From positions 124,001-188,000 of the forward strand of contig NZ_JACHMW010000001.1 of the NCBI RefSeq assembly GCF_014205115.1: DNA of 64,000 nucleotides. The letters are read 5' to 3'. The notes under the pieces were generated by a model. That model was not told the origin of the DNA, did no database searches, and worked only from the letters and a program-made list of their open reading frames with translations. The translations under genes were made by a program, and so were the position numbers. Origin of the DNA: Micrococcus endophyticus (GTDB lineage Bacteria; Actinomycetota; Actinomycetes; Actinomycetales; Micrococcaceae). Below are positions 16,427 through 32,290 of the stretch, piece after piece (position 1 is the stretch's first letter; every line of letters begins with the position of its first letter).

Positions 16427-16438
16427 GCCCCCATCCTG
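16424..16438 (-). promoter_or_regulatory. Leaderless promoter element of the large PspC gene
   Basis: Read on the minus strand this is CAGGATGGGGGCATG: a -10 box, 6 bases and the ATG. It is an exact inverted copy of 16511-16525. Confidence 0.6.
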
Positions 16439-16454
16439 CTCTCCGGCGGCGTCC

Positions 16455-16494
16455 GGCACATCCGGGATGTCCCGGAGCGCTCCCCGGATGTGCC
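16455..16494. promoter_or_regulatory. Palindromic candidate operator between divergent psp genes
   Basis: Arms GGCACATCCGGG (16455-16466) and CCCGGATGTGCC (16483-16494) form a 12-bp perfect inverted repeat. It lies 17-18 bases inside both divergent -10 boxes, roughly over their -35 regions. A dimeric regulator, such as the adjacent NarL-type protein, could act on both promoters at once (inference). Confidence 0.5.
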
Positions 16495-16510
16495 CCGCGC
16501 CCGGACGCGG

Positions 16511-16525
16511 CAGGATGGGGGCATG
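16511..16525 (+). promoter_or_regulatory. Leaderless promoter element of the PspC-histidine kinase
   Basis: CAGGATGGGGGCATG comprises a -10 box, 6 bases and the ATG (16523). It is identical to the divergent element at 16424-16438. Confidence 0.6.
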
Positions 16526-17881
16526 CCCGCCTCCGCCGTGCCCCCGTCCGCGCCCTCCGGCCGCGCTGGGCCGCGCGCGGCCGCGGCCGACGACGCGCGC
16601 ACGCGCCCGATCGGCGCCGGCCCCCGGACGTCCGAAGCCCGCGCGTCCGGAACCCGCGCCCCGCTGATGCGCCACCGTGCGGACCGGCCGGTCTCCGGCG
16701 TCGCCGCCGGCGTGGCTCGCCACCTGGGCCTGTCGCCGCGCACGGCGCGGGCCGGGTTCGCCGTGCTCGCGCTCGCGGGCGGCGCCGGGCTCGCCCTCTA
16801 CGTCTGGCTGTGGCTGCTCATGCCCGAGGAGGGCGCGGACGGCGCGCCGACCGGCGAGGCGCCGAGCCTGCGCGGGCGCGCCCCCGAGGTGCTCGAGCGG
16901 GTGCGCGAGGGCGGCTGGCCGGTGCTGCTGGCGGCCGTGGTGCTCGGCGTCGGCGTGATCACGGTCGCGGACGGCCTGGGGCTCGCCGTGGACTGGGCCC
17001 TCGTGGGGCCGGTGGCGGTGCTCGTGATCGGGCTCGGGCTGGCCTGGATGCAGCTCGACCTGGCCGGGGGCCCGCCCGCCGGGCGCGTGGGCCGGGTCGT
17101 CCGCCTGGCGCTCGGCACCGCGCTCGTGCTGCTCGCCGTGCTCGCGATCGTCCTCGGCGGCGTGACCTCGGGGGACCTGTGGCTGGGGCTGCTGGTCGCC
17201 GTCGCCCTGATCGCCGGCGTCGCGATGGTGGCCATGCCCTACGCGCTGTCCTGGCTGCGCCGGCGCGACGCCGAGCGCACGGCGTTCGCGGTGCAGGCCC
17301 AGCGGGCCGAGATCGCGGCCCACCTGCACGACTCGGTGCTGCAGTCCCTGGCGCTGATCCAGCGTCGCGCGCACGACCCCGAGGCCGTCGCCCGGGCCGC
17401 CCGTGCACAGGAGCGCGAGCTGCGCCGGTTCCTCGCCCTGGACGACCGCGGCGGCCACGACTCGCTGGCCGCCACCCTGCGGGAGCACGCCGCCGCCGTC
17501 GAGGACGCCCACGGGCGCCGCGTCGAGGTGGTGGCCGTGGGCGAGGCCTCGGGGGCGTGGCTGGAGCCGCTGACCGCCGCGGCCCGGGAGGCGATGCTCA
17601 ACGCGGCCCGGCACGCCGGCGACGCCCAGGTGTTCGCCGAGGTCGCCGAGGACGACGACGGCCGGACCGTGGCCGAGGTGTTCGTGCGGGACCGTGGTCC
17701 CGGCTTCGACCCGGGGGCCGTCCCGGCGGACCGCCTCGGCGTCCGCGAGTCCGTGGTCGGGCGCATGGAGCGCGCCGGCGGCGCCGCGCGGATCCGCTCC
17801 GGCCCCGGCGGCACCGAGGTGCACCTGACCCTGACCCGACCCGACCGCGTGCCCCCGCACGCCGCCCGGGAGCGTCCGTGA
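16523..17881 (+). CDS. Sensor histidine kinase with N-terminal PspC domain
   Basis: The 452-residue protein has a disordered leader of ~45 residues, a PspC domain (about 49-105, RPVSGVAAGVARHLG), and four further membrane helices (about 130-250). A HisKA_3 domain follows with phospho-acceptor His269 in AAHLHDSVLQ, and then a HATPase region with NAARHAG and RDRGPGFDP. The PspC part probably senses membrane state; the kinase would phosphorylate the adjacent regulator. Its stop overlaps the regulator's GTG. The long upstream extension of the frame is not used. Confidence 0.9.
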   Translation: MPASAVPPSAPSGRAGPRAAAADDARTRPIGAGPRTSEARASGTRAPLMRHRADRPVSGVAAGVARHLGLSPRTARAGFAVLALAGGAGLALYVWLWLLMPEEGADGAPTGEAPSLRGRAPEVLERVREGGWPVLLAAVVLGVGVITVADGLGLAVDWALVGPVAVLVIGLGLAWMQLDLAGGPPAGRVGRVVRLALGTALVLLAVLAIVLGGVTSGDLWLGLLVAVALIAGVAMVAMPYALSWLRRRDAERTAFAVQAQRAEIAAHLHDSVLQSLALIQRRAHDPEAVARAARAQERELRRFLALDDRGGHDSLAATLREHAAAVEDAHGRRVEVVAVGEASGAWLEPLTAAAREAMLNAARHAGDAQVFAEVAEDDDGRTVAEVFVRDRGPGFDPGAVPADRLGVRESVVGRMERAGGAARIRSGPGGTEVHLTLTRPDRVPPHAARERP

Positions 17882-18570
17882 GCGTCCCCGCCCCCCGCAC
17901 CGCCGTGATCGTCGACGACCACGCCATCTTCCGCTCCGGCCTCCGGGCGGACCTGGACCCCGCCCGCCTGGCGATCGTGGGCGAGGCCGGGGACGTGGAC
18001 GAGGCCGTCCGCGCGGTCCTCGAGCTCGCCCCGGACGTCGTGCTCCTGGACGTGCACCTGCCCGGCGGCGCCGGCGGCGGGGGCGCCGAGGTGGCCGAGC
18101 GGGTGCTGGCCCGCCGGCCCGCGCAGCGGTTCCTGGCGCTGTCCGTCTCGGACGCCGCCGAGGACGTCGTCGCGGTGATCCGGGCGGGGGCGCGCGGCTA
18201 CATCACCAAGACGGCGTCCGGGGCCGAGGTCGTGGACGCCGCGGTGCGCGTGGCCGGTGGCGACGCGGTGTTCTCGCCCCGGCTGGCCGGGTTCGTGCTG
18301 GACGCCTTCCGCGGCGCCGCGGCCCCGGAGGCAGCGCCCGCCGCGCCGGCCTCGCCCGCCGTCCCCGACGAGGACGTGGACCGGCTCTCCGCGCGCGAGC
18401 GCGAGGTGATGCGCCTGATCGCCCGCGGCTACACCTACCGCGAGGCCGGCGCCGAGCTGTTCATCTCGGACCGGACCGTGGAGACCCACGTCTCCTCCGT
18501 GCTGCGCAAGCTCCAGCTGTCCAACCGTCACGAGCTCACCCGCTGGGCCGCCCGCCGCGGCTACGCCTGA
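17878..18570 (+). CDS. NarL/LuxR-family response regulator
   Basis: The 230-residue protein has a receiver domain with VIVDDH (acidic pocket), phospho-acceptor Asp58 in VVLLDVHLPGG and the conserved Lys in GYITKTASG. An Ala/Pro linker leads to a LuxR-type helix-turn-helix (LSAREREVMRLIARGYTYREAG, then DRTVETHVSSVLRKL). It starts within the kinase stop codon, so kinase and regulator form one translational unit. The palindrome at 16455-16494 is its most obvious candidate target. Confidence 0.93.
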   Translation: MSVPAPRTAVIVDDHAIFRSGLRADLDPARLAIVGEAGDVDEAVRAVLELAPDVVLLDVHLPGGAGGGGAEVAERVLARRPAQRFLALSVSDAAEDVVAVIRAGARGYITKTASGAEVVDAAVRVAGGDAVFSPRLAGFVLDAFRGAAAPEAAPAAPASPAVPDEDVDRLSAREREVMRLIARGYTYREAGAELFISDRTVETHVSSVLRKLQLSNRHELTRWAARRGYA

Positions 18571-18638
18571 GCGGGTCTGTGCTCCGGACACCCCGCCCCG
18601 GACGTCACGTCCCCGGAGGTCACGCCCCCGGATGCGCG

Positions 18639-18675
18639 CGGGCCCCCGCGGCCGGCGTGCGGCGGCGGGGGCCCG
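18639..18675. terminator. Terminator between the response regulator and the aminotransferase
   Basis: Arms CGGGCCCCCGC and GCGGGGGCCCG (11 bp) lie between the two convergent genes and can serve both. Confidence 0.7.
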
Positions 18676-18690
18676 GGCGTCGGGATCGGG

Positions 18691-19899
18691 TCACTCGGAG
18701 AGCAGCGCCCGGATCCGCTCCACGCCCTCGGCGAGGTCGTCGTCGCCCAGCGCGTAGGACAGGCGCAGGTAGCCGGAGGGGCCGAACGCCTCGCCCGGGA
18801 CCACGGCCACCTCGGCCTCGTCGAGGATGAAGGCGGCCAGCTCGGCCGACGTCGTCGGGGTGACGCCGCCGCGGTAGGTCCGGCCGAGGGCCTCGCGGAC
18901 GTCCACGTACGCGTAGAAGGCGCCCTGCGGCGTGGGGCAGTGGAAGCCGGGGACGGCGTTCATGGCCTCGACCATGGCGCGCCGGCGGCGGTCGAAGGCG
19001 ACCTTCATCTCGTCCACGGCGTCCAGCGGTCCGGCGACGGCGGCCAGGGCGGCCCGCTGGGACACGTTGGACACGTTCGAGGTGGCGTGGGACTGCAGGT
19101 TCGTGGCGGCCTTGATCACGTCCAGCGGGCCGGCCATCCATCCCACGCGCCAGCCGGTCATGGCGTAGGTCTTGGCGACCCCGTTGAGGATCACGGCCTG
19201 CTCGGCCAGCTCCGGGACGGCCTTCAGGATCGAGGTGAACGGCATGCCGTCGTAGGTGAGGTGCTCGTAGATCTCGTCGGTGATCACCCACAGCCCGCGG
19301 TCCAGGGCCCAGCGGCCCACGGCCTCGGTCTCCTCGGGGGAGTAGACGGCGCCGGTGGGGTTGGACGGGGAGACGAACAGCAGGGCCTTGGTGCGCTCGG
19401 TGACGGCGGCCTCGAGCTGCTCCACGCTCACCTTGTAGCCGGCCTCGGGGCCGGCGAACACGTCCACGGGGACGCCGCCGGCCAGGCGGATGGCCTCCGG
19501 ATAGGTGGTCCAGTAGGGGGAGGGGACGAGGACCTCGTCCTGCGGGTCCAGCAGCGCGGCGAACGTGTTGTAGACGGCCTGCTTGCCGCCGTTGGTCACC
19601 AGCACCTGGGCGGCGTCGATCGCCACGCCGGAGTCGCGCAGCGTCTTGGCGGCGATGGCCTCGCGCAGCTCGGGCAGGCCCGCGGCGGGGGAGTAGCGGT
19701 GGTTCTTCGGGTCCTTCGCGGCCGCGACGGCGGCCTCCACGATGTAGTCCGGGGTGGGGAAGTCCGGCTCCCCGGCGCCGAAGCCGATCACGGGGCGCCC
19801 GGCGGCTTTGAGCTCCTTGGCGCGGGCGTCGACGACGAGGGTGGCGGAGGGGGCGATCGCGGCCAGACGGGCCGAGACGCGGCGGGCGGGGGCGCTCAT
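18691..19899 (-). CDS. aspC: Pyridoxal-phosphate aminotransferase, aspartate type (class I)
   Basis: The 402-residue protein belongs to the aminotransferase class I family that interconverts aspartate and oxaloacetate. It has [14 protein letters not shown] at the start, [14 protein letters not shown], the cofactor Lys in [15 protein letters not shown] and GYLRLSYAL near the end. The subgroup resembles AspAT 1b; use of other substrates cannot be excluded. The ATG at 19899 has an AAGG ribosome binding site. It is divergent from tRNA-Trp-secE, the usual position in related actinobacteria. Confidence 0.9.
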   Translation of the reverse strand: MSAPARRVSARLAAIAPSATLVVDARAKELKAAGRPVIGFGAGEPDFPTPDYIVEAAVAAAKDPKNHRYSPAAGLPELREAIAAKTLRDSGVAIDAAQVLVTNGGKQAVYNTFAALLDPQDEVLVPSPYWTTYPEAIRLAGGVPVDVFAGPEAGYKVSVEQLEAAVTERTKALLFVSPSNPTGAVYSPEETEAVGRWALDRGLWVITDEIYEHLTYDGMPFTSILKAVPELAEQAVILNGVAKTYAMTGWRVGWMAGPLDVIKAATNLQSHATSNVSNVSQRAALAAVAGPLDAVDEMKVAFDRRRRAMVEAMNAVPGFHCPTPQGAFYAYVDVREALGRTYRGGVTPTTSAELAAFILDEAEVAVVPGEAFGPSGYLRLSYALGDDDLAEGVERIRALLSE

Positions 19900-19981
19900 G
19901 GAGACCTTCTTCGAGATCGACGACGGCGGCGGGACGGAGCGTGCTCCGTCAGGCCCAGAGTACTGACTGTCCACGGGCCCG

Positions 19982-20011
19982 TTCGACGCGCGCCGCTCGA
20001 TGGCGTATCCT
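19982..20011 (+). promoter_or_regulatory. Promoter of tRNA-Trp (and perhaps secE-nusG)
   Basis: TTCGAC (19982-19987) and TATCCT (20006-20011), 18 bases apart, lie about 65 bases before the tRNA. Confidence 0.45.
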
Positions 20012-20075
20012 TGATCACCGGTGCCGCGATCACGGTCGATCCCGCGAGGGTTCGGCCGGACGGATCCGGAGCCGA

Positions 20076-20148
20076 AGGGTAGTGGCGCAATTGGTAGCGC
20101 AGCGGTCTCCAAAACCGCAGGTTGCAGGTTCGAGTCCTGTCTGCCCTG
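20076..20148 (+). tRNA. tRNA-Trp (anticodon CCA)
   Basis: The acceptor stem AGGGTAG pairs with CTGCCCT, the D stem is GCGC/GCGC, and the anticodon stem GCGGT/ACCGC carries the loop CTCCAAA. The T stem is GCAGG/CCTGT and the discriminator is G. No CCA is encoded. Its place upstream of secE is conserved in actinobacteria. Confidence 0.96.
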
Positions 20149-20219
20149 CTCGATGCCGGGCCTCGTGCTCGGCATCGGACGTGTAGAAAGCGATTCGGCG
20201 ATCCGACGAGTGAGGCCAC

Positions 20220-20483
20220 GTGACTGACATTGCGGCGAACGGCGGGGGCTCGACCCCCGCGCCGGACAGGCAGCGTCGCGGGCTGTTCGCGCGGATCGCG
20301 CTGTTCCTGCGCCAGGTGGTGGACGAGCTCCGCAAGGTGGTCACCCCCACGAGTGAGGAGCTGCTGCGCACGACCGGAGTGGTGCTCGCCTTCGTGGCGT
20401 TCATGATCCTGCTGGTCATGGGGCTGGACTGGGTGTTCGGCACCGTGGCGGGCCTCCTGTTCGGCGGCGGCGGCGGCCTCTGA
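20220..20483 (+). CDS. secE: Preprotein translocase subunit SecE
   Basis: SecE clamps SecY in the membrane channel that exports unfolded proteins. The 87-residue single-helix form has the amphipathic [15 protein letters not shown] before one C-terminal helix (about 55-80). It uses a GTG start. nusG follows after 104 bases. Confidence 0.95.
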   Translation: MTDIAANGGGSTPAPDRQRRGLFARIALFLRQVVDELRKVVTPTSEELLRTTGVVLAFVAFMILLVMGLDWVFGTVAGLLFGGGGGL

Positions 20484-20587
20484 GCCCGGCGCGGACGGTC
20501 CCGACGTCGCTGGACGCGTCCGCCGCACCCCCGTGAGGGCCCTCCCGGACGGCAGGGCCCGACGCCCGTCAGCAGAAAGCAGGAACC

Positions 20588-21442
20588 GTGTCCGAGCAGG
20601 AACTGGATCGTCAGGCCGCCGAGGAGTCCGTCTCCGTGCAGGAGGACGGCGCCGTGGAGGAGACCGTCGAGACCGCGCAGGACGCCCCGGCCCCCGCTGA
20701 GGACGCCGCCGGCGAGCCCGACGTCGACGGCGAAGAGGCCGCCGATGCCACCGCGCAGGAGGCCGACCCGGCCGCCGTCGAGCAGGTCGAGGAGGAGCCC
20801 GCCGTTGACCCCGGCGAGGAGCTGCGCACCCGCCTGCGGCGCCAGCCGGGCGACTGGTACGTGGTCCACACCTACGCCGGCTACGAGAAGCGCGTGAAGA
20901 CGAACCTCGAGGCCCGCATCCTGACCCAGGACATGGAGGACGCGATCTATGAGATCGAGGTCCCCATGGAGGAGGTCGTGGAGATCAAGAACACCACGCG
21001 CAAGATCGTCTCGCGCGTGCGCATCCCGGGCTACGTGCTCGTCCGCATGGACCTCGACGACGCCTCGTGGGGCGTCGTGCGCCACACCCCGGGCGTGACC
21101 GGCTTCGTGGGCAACGACGCCCACCACCCGCAGCCGCTCACCCTCGACGAGGTCTACGACATGCTGGCCCCGTCCGTGATCCAGGAGGCCGCCCGCGCCG
21201 CCGAGAAGGCCGGCGTGGCCGTCCCCGCGTCCGCGGAGTCCGGCGCGGCCGCCGCCCCGGCGATCCACGTGGACTTCGAGGTGGGCGAGTCGGTCACCGT
21301 CAACGACGGCCCGTTCGAGACCCTCCCGGCCACGATCTCCGAGATCAAGCCGGAGGCCCAGCAGCTCGTGGTGCTCGTCTCGATCTTCGAGCGCGAGACC
21401 CCCGTGACCCTGTCCTTCAACCAGGTGACCAAGGTCATCTGA
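20588..21442 (+). CDS. nusG: Transcription termination/antitermination factor NusG
   Basis: NusG binds RNA polymerase and couples it to Rho or the ribosome. The 284-residue protein has a Glu/Ala-rich extension of ~80 residues. The NGN domain follows ([34 protein letters not shown]), then a spacer and a KOW domain (about 228-284, [13 protein letters not shown]). Acidic N-terminal extensions are common in actinobacterial NusG. It uses a GTG start. Confidence 0.96.
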   Translation: MSEQELDRQAAEESVSVQEDGAVEETVETAQDAPAPAEDAAGEPDVDGEEAADATAQEADPAAVEQVEEEPAVDPGEELRTRLRRQPGDWYVVHTYAGYEKRVKTNLEARILTQDMEDAIYEIEVPMEEVVEIKNTTRKIVSRVRIPGYVLVRMDLDDASWGVVRHTPGVTGFVGNDAHHPQPLTLDEVYDMLAPSVIQEAARAAEKAGVAVPASAESGAAAAPAIHVDFEVGESVTVNDGPFETLPATISEIKPEAQQLVVLVSIFERETPVTLSFNQVTKVI

Positions 21443-21574
21443 GGACACCCGACGCTTCCGCACCGGGCCGGCCGCCTGCCGGCCCGGACGCGGCACCGGC
21501 CGCCGCGCCACGGCGGCCACCGCCCCCGGTGCGCTCCTGCGCCGAGGGTCCCCCAGTGAGAGAAGGATCCACTC

Positions 21575-22006
21575 ATGGCTCCCAAGAAGAAGGTCTCCGG
21601 TCTGATCAAGCTTCAGATCCAGGCCGGCGCGGCCAACCCGGCCCCGCCCATCGGCCCCGCCCTGGGCCAGCACGGCGTGAACATCATGGAGTTCTGCAAG
21701 GCCTACAACGCCGCCACCGAGTCGCAGCGCGGCAACGTGGTGCCGGTCGAGATCACCGTGTACGAGGACCGCTCGTTCACGTTCATCACCAAGACCCCGC
21801 CGGCCGCCGAGCTCATCAAGAAGGCCGCCGGCGTCGCCAAGGGCTCCGCCACCCCGCACACGGCCAAGGTCGGCACGCTGACGCAGGCCCAGTGCGAGGA
21901 GATCGCCCAGACCAAGATGGAGGACCTGAACGCCAACGACGTGCAGGCCGCCGCCAAGATCATCGCGGGCACCGCCCGCTCCATGGGCATCACCGTCGAG
22001 GGCTGA
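21575..22006 (+). CDS. rplK: 50S ribosomal protein L11
   Basis: The 143-residue protein has the L11 start [20 protein letters not shown], the thiostrepton-site proline helix region, and a normal C-terminal RNA-binding domain ending [19 protein letters not shown] is the ribosome binding site. It forms the stalk base with 23S rRNA helices 43/44. Confidence 0.98.
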
Positions 22007-22084
22007 CGCCCTCCCCCCACCCCCTTCCAGTGGCAGGGCCGAGCGCGGCCCGCAGACCACGACTGCACAAGGAGAAGAACGCAG

Positions 22085-22792
22085 ATGGCACAGCGCAGCA
22101 AGGCATACAAGGCGGCCAAGGCCGCGATCGGCGAGGACGTCTACTCGCCGGTGGAGGCGATCCGCCTCGCCAAGGAGACCAACCCCTCCAAGACCGACGC
22201 CACCGTGGAGGTCGCCCTCCGCCTCTCGGTCGACCCCCGCAAGGCCGACCAGATGGTGCGCGGCTCCGTGAGCCTGCCCCACGGCACCGGCAAGACCGCC
22301 CGCGTCGTCGTGTTCGCCACCGGTGAGCGCGCCGAGGCCGCCCGCGCCGCCGGCGCGGACGTGGTGGGCGACGACGACCTGATCGCCAAGATCTCCGACG
22401 GCTGGGTGGACTTCGACGCCGCCGTGGCCTCCCCGGAGCTCATGGGCAAGGTCGGCCGCCTGGGCAAGGTGCTCGGCCCCCGCAATCTGATGCCGAACCC
22501 CAAGACCGGCACCGTGACCCCGGACGTGGCCAAGGCCGTGACCGACATCAAGGGCGGCAAGATCGACTTCCGCGTCGACAAGCACTCCAACCTGCACTTC
22601 ATCATCGGCAAGACCTCCTTCGAGGCCAAGGCCCTGGTGGAGAACTACGCCGCCGCACTTGAGGAGGTGCTTCGCCTGAAGCCCTCGTCCTCCAAGGGCC
22701 GCTACATCTCCAAGGCCACCGTGGCCACCACCTTCGGCCCGGGCGTGTCCATGGACCCGAACGTGACCTCGGTGGACTCCTCGGAGCTCTGA
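22085..22792 (+). CDS. rplA: 50S ribosomal protein L1
   Basis: The 235-residue protein is of usual length. It shows [20 protein letters not shown] and [18 protein letters not shown], typical of L1. It binds the L1 stalk and in other bacteria represses its own rplK-rplA operon. The ribosome binding site is AGGAGAAG. Confidence 0.98.
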   Translation: MAQRSKAYKAAKAAIGEDVYSPVEAIRLAKETNPSKTDATVEVALRLSVDPRKADQMVRGSVSLPHGTGKTARVVVFATGERAEAARAAGADVVGDDDLIAKISDGWVDFDAAVASPELMGKVGRLGKVLGPRNLMPNPKTGTVTPDVAKAVTDIKGGKIDFRVDKHSNLHFIIGKTSFEAKALVENYAAALEEVLRLKPSSSKGRYISKATVATTFGPGVSMDPNVTSVDSSEL

Positions 22793-22827
22793 TCCCGCCC
22801 GGGTCCCGGTGAGTCCGGGCCCGTCGA

Positions 22828-22863
22828 GACGGCCGGTCGCCCCCTGCGGGGCGGCCGGCCGTC
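22828..22863 (+). terminator. Terminator after rplA
   Basis: A 16-bp stem (22828-22843 and 22848-22863, arm GACGGCCGGTCGCCCC with one T-G pair) ends the rplK-rplA unit 36 bases after the stop. Confidence 0.75.
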
Positions 22864-22949
22864 GTCGTCCCCGGCCACCGTCGTCCCCGGGTGACGGCGG
22901 CGCTGCCGCGGCCGTGGCCGGAGGCCATTCGGCTGGACGGGTGCCGATT

Positions 22950-22977
22950 TTGCGGGGGCCGGGGCAGGGGGTACGCT
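22950..22977 (+). promoter_or_regulatory. Promoter of rplJ-rplL
   Basis: TTGCGG (22950-22955), a 16-base spacer and TACGCT (22972-22977). The sequence CCGATTTTGC around the -35 box also occurs at the tRNA-Thr promoter. The start would be ~225 bases before rplJ. Confidence 0.65.
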
Positions 22978-22984
22978 GGTGCCT

Positions 22985-23131
22985 ACCGAAGACCGCCGGT
23001 CGTGGTGCCCTGCCCTCGGGCAGTGCCCACCGAAGGATCTCCCTGACGGGGAGGCGACCTGCGCAGGTGAACGTGAGCCCCGCTCGCATCCGCGGACCGA
23101 CCCTGGTCGGATCGCGTCGATGCTCCTGCTG
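22985..23131 (+). ncRNA. Structured rplJ (L10) leader RNA
   Basis: The 415 bases between rplA and rplJ hold the rplA terminator, the promoter and this leader. Several short hairpins can be drawn, including CTGCCC/GGGCAG (23010-23023), CTCCC/GGGGAG (about 23040-23053) and CCGACC/GGTCGG (23097-23110). L10 leaders in many bacteria bind the L10-L12 complex for feedback control. Membership here rests on position and foldability. Confidence 0.5.
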
Positions 23132-23159
23132 CGCCCCGTGCATCTGCACGGGGCGTTTT
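23132..23159 (+). terminator. Intrinsic terminator or attenuator in the rplJ leader
   Basis: CGCCCCGTG (23132-23140) and CACGGGGCG (23147-23155) form a 9-bp stem followed by TTTT. It is the only hairpin I saw here with a clear T tract. It lies about 50 bases before the rplJ start codon, so transcripts must read through it. Confidence 0.65.
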
Positions 23160-23207
23160 CTCGTCTTGCGGGGGAGGCGGTCCCCACGAATCATCGAGAG
23201 GAGTGCC

Positions 23208-23729
23208 ATGGCGACGTCCGCGAAGGAGTCGGCGGTGGCTGAGCTCACGGACCTGTTCCGTGAGTCCAACGCCGCTGTTCTGACGGAATACCGTGGCCTG
23301 ACGGTGACGGAGCTCAAGCAGCTGCGTGACTCCATCCGTCAGGACGCGACCTACGCCGTGGCGAAGAACACGCTTGCCGAGATCGCGGCCAAGGAAGCCG
23401 GCGTGGAGGGCCTCGAGGCCCACCTGTCCGGTCCCACCGCGATCGCCTTCGTGACCGGTGACCCGGTCAACGTCGCGAAGGCCCTGCGTGACTTTGCCAA
23501 GGATCACGAGAAGCTCGTGCTCAAGGGCGGCTACATGGATGGCCAGCCCCTGGACGAGGCCGGCATCAAGAAGATCGCGGACCTCGAGTCCCGCGAGGTT
23601 CTGCTGGCCACGTTCGCCGGCGCGATGAAGGGCAGCATGTCCAAGGCTGCCGCCCTGTTCCAGGCGCCGCTGTCCAAGACCGTCCGCACGGTCGAGGCGC
23701 TGCGCGCCCAGCAGGGCGAGGCTGCCTGA
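23208..23729 (+). CDS. rplJ: 50S ribosomal protein L10
   Basis: The 173-residue protein has [30 protein letters not shown] and a C-terminal helix that would carry L12 dimers ([16 protein letters not shown]). The ATG has GAGAGGAG 4 bases upstream (23196-23203). rplL follows after 69 bases. Confidence 0.97.
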   Translation: MATSAKESAVAELTDLFRESNAAVLTEYRGLTVTELKQLRDSIRQDATYAVAKNTLAEIAAKEAGVEGLEAHLSGPTAIAFVTGDPVNVAKALRDFAKDHEKLVLKGGYMDGQPLDEAGIKKIADLESREVLLATFAGAMKGSMSKAAALFQAPLSKTVRTVEALRAQQGEAA

Positions 23730-23798
23730 GCAGTCCGCCCCGGGCTGCACGGCCCACCACTTCACACGTAGACAAGACGTACACGTAAAGGAGCCATC

Positions 23799-24185
23799 AT
23801 GGCCAAGCTGACCACCGAAGAGCTGCTCGCCGCGTTCGAGGAGCTGACCCTCATCGAGCTGTCCGAGTTCATCAAGGCGTTCGAGGAGAAGTTCGACGTC
23901 ACCGCCGCCGCCCCCGTGGCCGTGGCCGCCGCTGCCGGTGCCGCCGGTGGCGACGCCGCCGCCGCCGAGGAGAAGGACGAGTTCGACGTCGTCCTCGAGT
24001 CCGCCGGCGACAAGAAGATCGGCGTCATCAAGGAGGTGCGCGCCCTCACCTCCCTCGGCCTGAAGGAGGCCAAGGACCTGGTGGACGGCGCCCCCAAGCC
24101 GATCCTCGAGGGCGTCAACAAGGAGACCGCCGAGAAGGCCAAGGAGCAGCTCGAGGGCGCCGGCGCCACCGTCACCCTCAAGTGA
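23799..24185 (+). CDS. rplL: 50S ribosomal protein L7/L12
   Basis: The 128-residue acidic protein has the L10-binding N-terminus ([16 protein letters not shown]), an Ala-rich hinge and the factor-binding C-terminal domain ([33 protein letters not shown]). The ribosome binding site is AAGGAG. Confidence 0.98.
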   Translation: MAKLTTEELLAAFEELTLIELSEFIKAFEEKFDVTAAAPVAVAAAAGAAGGDAAAAEEKDEFDVVLESAGDKKIGVIKEVRALTSLGLKEAKDLVDGAPKPILEGVNKETAEKAKEQLEGAGATVTLK

Positions 24186-24218
24186 TGATCGCGGCCTGAG
24201 CCGCATCACGCTTCGCCA

Positions 24219-24256
24219 CGAGGCCCCCGGATCCGCACAGCGGACCGGGGGCCTCG
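24219..24256 (+). terminator. Terminator after rplL
   Basis: Arms CGAGGCCCCCGG and CCGGGGGCCTCG (12 bp perfect), 33 bases after the rplL stop. Confidence 0.75.
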
Positions 24257-24307
24257 CGGCGTCCGGGGGAGTGCTCGGGGGAGCGGCCCGAGCGGCCGAG
24301 CGGCTGC

Positions 24308-24336
24308 TGGACACGCGGGCCGGACAGGGCTAGGAT
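24308..24336 (+). promoter_or_regulatory. Promoter of rpoB-rpoC
   Basis: TGGACA (24308-24313), a 17-base spacer and TAGGAT (24331-24336). The transcript would have a leader of ~160 bases. Confidence 0.65.
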
Positions 24337-24393
24337 GGATCTTTGCACCTCCCCTGTTCCGTGCCGCCCACAGGACGCCATGTCCGAGAGAAC

Positions 24394-24419
24394 GGCCGCA
24401 CGGTCCCGTGCGGCCTTCA
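24394..24419 (+). promoter_or_regulatory. Hairpin in the rpoB leader, possible attenuator
   Basis: GGCCGCACGG (24394-24403) and CCGTGCGGCC (24406-24415) form a perfect stem followed by TTCAT, between the rpoB promoter and start codon. Otherwise the 316-base rplL-rpoB gap holds only the rplL terminator and this promoter. Confidence 0.5.
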
Positions 24420-24501
24420 TATAGCGGTGGGCCCGGGCGCTCGCGCGAGCGGACGAAGGGGAGTGGAACGGAACCCCAGAAGGCCTGTGGAAGGATCCTA
24501 C

Positions 24502-28008
<3,507 letters not shown>

Positions 28009-28076
28009 GCCGGGCCCGATCCCGCATCCACAAGACGTCACCTGAGAACCACTGAACCAAGGGAGTTCACCGGAGC

Positions 28077-31988
<3,912 letters not shown>

Positions 31989-32002
31989 GCCGTGTGCCCG
32001 AC

Positions 32003-32050
32003 CGAGGGGCCCGTCCCTCCCGCCTGAGCGGGGGAGGGGCGGGCCCCTCG
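32003..32050 (+). terminator. Terminator after rpoC
   Basis: A long stem pairs CGAGGGGCCCG and TCCCTCCC with GGGAGGGG and CGGGCCCCTCG, 15 bases after rpoC. Confidence 0.8.
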
Positions 32051-32058
32051 CCGTCGGG

Positions 32059-32087
32059 TGGGACGGCGACCCGGCACGTGGTATGCT
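32059..32087 (+). promoter_or_regulatory. Promoter of the str operon
   Basis: TATGCT (32082-32087) is a good -10 box; TGGGAC 17 bases upstream is a weak -35. The 200-base leader to rpsL contains a GATTGTTTTTCG run but no clear hairpin. The 302-base rpoC-rpsL gap holds only this promoter, the leader and the rpoC terminator. Confidence 0.55.
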
Positions 32088-32290
32088 TGCAAGGATTGTT
32101 TTTCGTGTGGCAAATCGGACGCTGTCCACGTCGCGGGGTACTTGCGCGGCAGATGCCACACTTTTGCACGCCTGCGGACGTCTGCTCGATGCGAGCCCCC
32201 ACAGGGAGAGGCAGAGCAGAGGAACGAGCAGCCGGCGCCGGCGGCGCCGGTCGATCACGTCAGCGATCACCCACACAGGAAGGCTGGAGA

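Noticed and set aside
15176-16522. Upstream extension of the histidine kinase frame
   Set aside because: The open frame lies antisense to the large PspC gene. The ATG at 16523 with its -10 box gives the natural start.
20030-23335. Minus-strand open frame of 1101 codons opposite secE-rplA
   Set aside because: It crosses tRNA-Trp and five well-defined plus-strand genes or leaders and has no family resemblance.
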